Positions 5,774 to 7,822 of a stretch of 7,822 nt of DNA are shown in pieces. Positions within the stretch are counted from its first letter, which is position 1, and each line of letters begins with the position of its first letter. A model generated the notes under the pieces. The model did not search any database and was not told the origin of the DNA. It saw nothing but the letters and a program-made list of their open reading frames with translations. The translations under genes were made by a program, and so were the position numbers. The stretch is from UBA2767 sp964194535 (GTDB taxonomy: Bacteria > Pseudomonadota > Alphaproteobacteria > Rhizobiales > Methyloligellaceae): the NCBI GenBank assembly GCA_964194535.1, contig CAXMMX010000101.1, forward strand, positions 1 to 7,822, written 5' to 3'.

Positions 5774-5795
5774 GGTCGGCATCGCTCTGGTCCCT
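5774..5795 (+). repeat. Stem-loop repeat copy 6, degenerate
   Basis: GGTCGGC-ATCGC-TCTGGTC keeps only a weak stem with three G-U pairs and a C-U mismatch next to the loop, and no T-run follows. It is recognisable by sequence but unlikely to terminate. About 30 bp further is an AGGGCGCTCACCGG block resembling those after copies 1 and 9. Confidence 0.5.
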
Positions 5796-5853
5796 GATCA
5801 TTTCAGCCGGCTTAAGGACAAGGGCGCTCACCGGTAGATAACGCCGATGCTCG

Positions 5854-6180
5854 CTATTTCCTGTGAGAGCCATCATTCTCGTACATATGGCCGGCACAAA
5901 TATCGGAAATGCGGATATCCGAACCTGCAAAACGGCAGGCTTCCGCCATGATGGCGGGGTTCTGGCGCACTGCTGCATTGGACCAGCGCATTCCATGACT
6001 GCGGGCTACCGAGGCGACCAGATTATCTTCACAATAGGACGAGGGAATCCATCCTCCTGCAGCCGAATTCCACTGGTTGCCACCCTGGCATTTGATGGCT
6101 GCGGAGGCAGGGAGCGCGGTCGTGGCAACAAACAGAAAGGCACTGCCGAGCGCGGCGAAAGTTACGGTCTTCTTCTTCAT
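5854..6180 (-). CDS. Secreted cysteine-containing small protein, 108 aa
   Basis: Start ATG 6180 (MKKKTVTF) is preceded by CCAGGAGACTAACC, a good ribosome binding site; the longer frame to 6273 lacks one. Residues 1-27 are a textbook signal peptide (basic MKKK, hydrophobic core, ALPASA cleavage). The mature part has four cysteines (IKCQGG, SSYCED, AEACRF, SDICAG), suiting two disulfides in the periplasm or outside. The pattern YCED, then VARSHGM, then RQNP, then CRFAGSDIRI and ICAG resembles a family of short hypothetical proteins that I recall from Rhizobiales; its function is unknown to me. No lipobox or membrane anchor is seen. It reads against the + strand genes around it; its 3' end faces the degenerate stem-loop copy 6, which lies about 60 bp beyond the stop. 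Confidence 0.8.
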   Translation of the reverse strand: MKKKTVTFAALGSAFLFVATTALPASAAIKCQGGNQWNSAAGGWIPSSYCEDNLVASVARSHGMRWSNAAVRQNPAIMAEACRFAGSDIRISDICAGHMYENDGSHRK

Positions 6181-6362
6181 GGTTAGTCTCCTGGGTTCAA
6201 AGTCCATTTCGTTTGATGTTCCATAGCAACAACCTGGAAATGGGTATGCCTTGTCTGAACCGAAGTGACGCACATCACACTTTTACGGTTTCTCCCACGC
6301 CTTGATGGGCCATTTCGTGTTCACCCGGGTCAAACAGGTAAGAAGTCGCTGTGCGGTACGGC

Positions 6363-6429
6363 AGTCGGCATCGCTCTGGCCTGTTTTTTGTTATGGTGCT
6401 CACATCGATGGATTAGGGAGGCAGAAGCA
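6363..6429 (+). terminator. Stem-loop repeat copy 7 with leader
   Basis: AGTCGGC-ATCGC-TCTGGCC has five contiguous pairs (two of them G-U) flanked by mismatches at both stem ends, then TGTTTTTTG. It is followed by TGT-TATGGT (6389-6397), CATCGATGG (6403-6411), then ATTAGGGAGGCAGAAGCA, a strong ribosome binding site before ATG 6430. The stem is weak, so it may be better as a promoter and leader than as a terminator. Confidence 0.55.
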
Positions 6430-6459
6430 ATGAAGCGCAGCATCAAGACCTTATGTTGA
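6430..6459 (+). pseudogene. Truncated Sel1 5' end or 9-aa leader peptide
   Basis: ATG 6430 has a strong ribosome binding site and encodes MKRSIKTLC before TGA. The first seven residues and their DNA match the start of the Sel1 gene at 2747 (KRSIKT); then the sequence breaks off. It is most simply the 5' relic of a lost Sel1 gene. Because its translation signals are intact, it may still be translated as a short leader 41 bp upstream of the 83-aa gene. Confidence 0.6.
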
Positions 6460-6500
6460 TGCAAGTTGGCGCCGATAGGCGAAATTGAAAGAAGGCAATT

Positions 6501-6752
6501 ATGATGGTCGGCATAATCGGGCTTATTATTTCCATCGCGATGGCGGCGTGGATCTACCGAGTGGTGAATAAACGGGGCGGGAAGCTGCCTTGGCTGTGGG
6601 CCGCCGGAGCCTTTGTGTTTTGGCCGCTCGTCGCCACCATCGCCGGGTTAAAATATGACGAGACCGCAATAATAGTGGTCGGCATGATCGGCCTGTGCCT
6701 CATCGTGGTGAGCTTCGTGGTGGCCCTCAGTTTGATACCAATCATATTGTAG
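6501..6752 (+). CDS. Small three-helix membrane protein, 83 aa
   Basis: ATG 6501 (with a second ATG next to it) has the site GAAAGAAGG about 6-8 bases upstream. The product is almost wholly hydrophobic: helix 1 about residues 3-21, a short basic loop (NKRGGK, about 23-28), helix 2 about 30-50 (LPWLWAAGAFVFWPLVATIAG), the loop LKYDET, and helix 3 about 56-82. I do not recognise the family. The KLPW helix followed by WP resembles many small bacterial membrane proteins of unknown role, but carries no diagnostic motif. It follows a leader and a broken Sel1 start, and is followed 18 bp after its stop by a broken Sel1 tail: it stands where the body of a Sel1 gene would be expected. The ends look inherited from such a gene, while the coding region is unrelated. 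Confidence 0.72.
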   Translation: MMVGIIGLIISIAMAAWIYRVVNKRGGKLPWLWAAGAFVFWPLVATIAGLKYDETAIIVVGMIGLCLIVVSFVVALSLIPIIL

Positions 6753-6770
6753 CTTCCGCCCCGCGCGCGC

Positions 6771-6816
6771 GTTGGAGACACAACGATTGGCGCGGGAGTG
6801 AAAGCCGAAGAAATAG
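6771..6816 (+). pseudogene. Sel1-repeat gene remnant, 3' end only (copy 3)
   Basis: The DNA matches the Sel1 tail at 5217-5260 (CAACGATTGGCGCGGGAGTG against CAGCGACTGGCGCGGAAGTG), but the tryptophan codon TGG has become TGA in GAGTGAAAGCCGAAG. The original stop TAG (6814-6816) and the shared spacer into stem-loop copy 8 remain. It is a clear relic with an early stop. Confidence 0.75.
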
Positions 6817-6841
6817 CTGAGAATAAATCGCACCGCTCAGG

Positions 6842-6870
6842 GGCCGGCATCGCGCTGGCCTCTTTTTTTG
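6842..6870 (+). terminator. Stem-loop repeat copy 8, strongest intrinsic terminator
   Basis: GGCCGGC-ATCGC-GCTGGCC has a 7-bp stem with one G-U pair, followed by TC and seven T (6863-6869). This is the most canonical intrinsic terminator of the family. It lies 89 bp after the 83-aa gene and just after Sel1 remnant 3. Confidence 0.8.
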
Positions 6871-6975
6871 GCGGCAGATTGAACCTTTCTCTGCTTCGCC
6901 GCGACTAACAGGACAGGAGCCGTCTGTTGGTACGGCGATCCTGACAGCCAAGAAGGCAAACTCGGGGAGAGAATC

Positions 6976-7170
6976 ATGTTGAAGAAGAAACTTTTTGGTA
7001 TCGCCGCCGATATATCAAGCGAACCAGCCACAAACGCGCTTATGCAGGCATTGCAGGATTGCGGTTGGGATGGTGCGATCGCGGTCAGCCTGTTGTCCTT
7101 CTTTCTTGTTTTCGGCGAGGTCTACTATATTAGCCAAAAGACAAAAGTGGGCATTCTTACCTCTTTCTGA
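6976..7170 (+). CDS. Small single-helix membrane protein, 64 aa
   Basis: ATG 6976 is preceded by CTCGGGGAGAGAATC, a good ribosome binding site. The N-terminus MLKKKLFGIAADISS is basic and amphipathic, followed by a polar region (EPATNALMQALQDCGWDG) and one hydrophobic segment (about residues 33-53, ending FGEVYYI), then a short basic end (SQKTKVGILTSF). One membrane helix with the N-terminus in the cytoplasm is likely. I do not recognise a family and see no motif. The gene stands alone between stem-loop copies 8 and 9. The site before ATG and the hydrophobic pattern support translation; the short length keeps confidence moderate. Confidence 0.55.
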   Translation: MLKKKLFGIAADISSEPATNALMQALQDCGWDGAIAVSLLSFFLVFGEVYYISQKTKVGILTSF

Positions 7171-7282
7171 CAGATCGGGGACGAACGTCCACAGACGAGA
7201 GCGAGGTGATTGCAGAATGTTGGAATTCTGTCACACCTATCAGCGCCTTTCAAAACGGCTCACAGGCACAAGGAATTGAACG

Positions 7283-7307
7283 GGTCAGTATTGCGCTGGC
7301 CCTTTTT
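7283..7307 (+). terminator. Stem-loop repeat copy 9, terminator-like
   Basis: GGTCAGT-ATTGC-GCTGGCC pairs along all seven positions (two G-U), extendable by a G-C pair, then CTTTTT. It serves the 64-aa gene upstream and lies between it and the convergent 92-aa gene (stop at 7330-7332). Flanks on both sides match copy 1 at 2060. Confidence 0.7.
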
Positions 7308-7329
7308 ATTGGGGAAAGGGTACGGGCGC

Positions 7330-7608
7330 TCACTGGTGTTTCTTCGGCGTCTGTTGCATCCTGGGCTTGGGGCGTGGGGAGGATGGCGTCGTGTTCTGTC
7401 CCTGCATTGTCGTGCCGCTCAGCATGCCGCTTATGACGTAGCACTCCATCACGCCGCCCTTTTCTGGGAGGCAACACACACCATTTTCAGCATGACCATC
7501 GCTGAGGAGACACCATTCCATCGTAACCGTTTTTCTTGCTCTGGCGTCTCCATGCGCCATCACAAGGGTTATCGCCAATCCCAAGCCTATTGCTATGATT
7601 TTCCTCAT
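7330..7608 (-). CDS. Small secreted protein with clustered cysteines, 92 aa
   Basis: ATG 7608 (MRKIIAIGLG) follows CGTAAGGAGGTCACTGCC, an excellent ribosome binding site, so the longer frame to 7650 is rejected. Residues 1-24 form a signal peptide (MRKIIAIGLGLAITLVMAHG, cleavage near DARA). The mature part has four cysteines (MEWCLLSDG, GVCCLPEKG, MECYVISG), then a low-complexity basic tail rich in P, S, T and Q (SSPRPKPRMQQTPKKHQ). It is probably a small disulfide-bonded periplasmic or secreted protein; I do not recognise a family. A possible extended -10 (TGC-TATACT on the - strand, 7701-7709) lies about 95 bp upstream. It converges with the 64-aa gene across stem-loop copy 9. Confidence 0.72.
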   Translation of the reverse strand: MRKIIAIGLGLAITLVMAHGDARARKTVTMEWCLLSDGHAENGVCCLPEKGGVMECYVISGMLSGTTMQGQNTTPSSPRPKPRMQQTPKKHQ

Positions 7609-7690
7609 GGCAGTGACCTCCTTACGATTGGGCGTATTAGAGAGCGCCATGCCCGGTATCCGTTGCTAAAGGAGAAGCACCACACCGGGT

Positions 7691-7712
7691 ACTTGGGCTG
7701 AGTATAGCATAT
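7691..7712 (-). promoter_or_regulatory. Possible - strand extended -10 promoter of the 92-aa gene (copy B)
   Basis: Read on the - strand, 7701-7709 is TGC-TATACT, a good extended -10 element, about 95 bp before ATG 7608. The surrounding 22 bp match 5632-5653 at all but two positions. No clear -35 element is seen at the usual distance. The site abuts stem-loop copy 10. Confidence 0.45.
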
Positions 7713-7716
7713 GGGG

Positions 7717-7775
7717 GGTCAGCATTGCGCTGGCCTCTTTCTGTTATGGTGCTCACATCGATGGGTTAGGGAGGG
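7717..7775 (+). terminator. Stem-loop repeat copy 10 with leader
   Basis: GGTCAGC-ATTGC-GCTGGCC (7717-7735) with TCTTTCTGTT is followed by TGT-TATGGT (7742-7750), CATCGATGGG and TTAGGGAGGGA, after which the match to the Sel1 leader stops and the window ends in unrelated sequence. It is the best preserved combination of stem-loop and leader. No upstream + strand gene ends nearby, so its role here may be as a promoter-leader or as a relic. Confidence 0.65.
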
Positions 7776-7822
7776 AATTTAACCTTTCCCTGTTACCGTA
7801 CACACCACATTACTAGGTAGGT

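Larger units (their letters stand above)
6181..6500. other. 320-bp intergenic stretch with promoter region, repeat and Sel1 5' remnant
   Basis: It lies between the divergent 108-aa (-) and 83-aa (+) genes, so it should hold promoters for both. Visible elements are the ribosome binding site of the 108-aa gene, stem-loop copy 7, the leader with CATCGATGG and the truncated Sel1 start MKRSIKTLC. No convincing gene was found. Confidence 0.6.

Noticed and set aside
7206..7436. 76-codon + strand frame from GTG 7206 through copy 9
   Set aside because: It reads through the stem-loop and T-run into the antisense of the 92-aa gene; its VSIALAL segment is simply the repeat translated, as in other frames crossing copies.
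2060..7735. CRISPR array
   Set aside because: The repeats are spaced by about 230-2077 bp, vary in sequence and have genes between them; spacers of uniform short length and cas genes are absent.
2060..7775. Integron gene-cassette array with attC sites
   Set aside because: Small genes between repeats suggest it, but I see no paired GTTRRRY and RYYYAAC core sites, no bulged palindrome of attC type and no integrase gene in the window.

Overview
The window looks like a moderately GC-rich alphaproteobacterial chromosome. Supporting signs are a TRAP transporter of the DctQM type, a POT-family peptide transporter, secreted Sel1-repeat proteins, and small membrane and secreted proteins of the sort common in Rhizobiales and Parvibaculum-like bacteria. 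The genus is inferred from protein flavour only; there is no rRNA or other phylogenetic marker.

Layout. Positions 1-1757 hold the 3' end of a TRAP small permease gene and a complete large permease gene, closely spaced on the + strand; the solute-binding protein gene is not in the window. From about 1760 to the end the sequence changes character. It becomes a loose array of short, mostly unrelated genes: on the + strand a 94-aa membrane protein, a 144-aa secreted Sel1-repeat protein, a 68-aa membrane protein with a 31-aa overlapping small ORF, an 83-aa membrane protein and a 64-aa membrane protein; on the - strand a proline-rich fragment, a 108-aa secreted cysteine protein and a 92-aa secreted cysteine protein. 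A full-length POT transporter gene (3555-5099, - strand) sits in the middle and reads towards the + strand genes.

The array is threaded by a dispersed repeat that ordinary gene calling does not explain. Ten copies of a short stem-loop, best form GGTCAGC-ATTGC-GCTGGCC followed by a T-rich run, occur at about 2060, 2292, 2691, 3209, 5286, 5774, 6363, 6842, 7283 and 7717. All ten have the same orientation, even beside - strand genes. The best copies look like intrinsic terminators, and their stems vary in ways that keep pairing. Several are followed at once by a TGn-TATGGT motif (possible extended -10) and a leader with CATCGATGG and TTAGGGAGG, which supplies the ribosome binding site of the Sel1 gene. 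Several are preceded by a broken 3' end of a Sel1 gene (1805-1888, 5207-5260, 6771-6816). The simplest reading is a decayed tandem array of Sel1 genes, each with its own leader and terminator, whose shared ends now separate unrelated small genes. A cassette-like exchange system using these ends is a more speculative alternative.

The TRAP and POT transporters import solutes (probably organic acids, and di/tripeptides) across the inner membrane. The small secreted and membrane proteins have no assignable function. No CRISPR array, tRNA, rRNA, transposase, integrase or toxin-antitoxin gene was seen.
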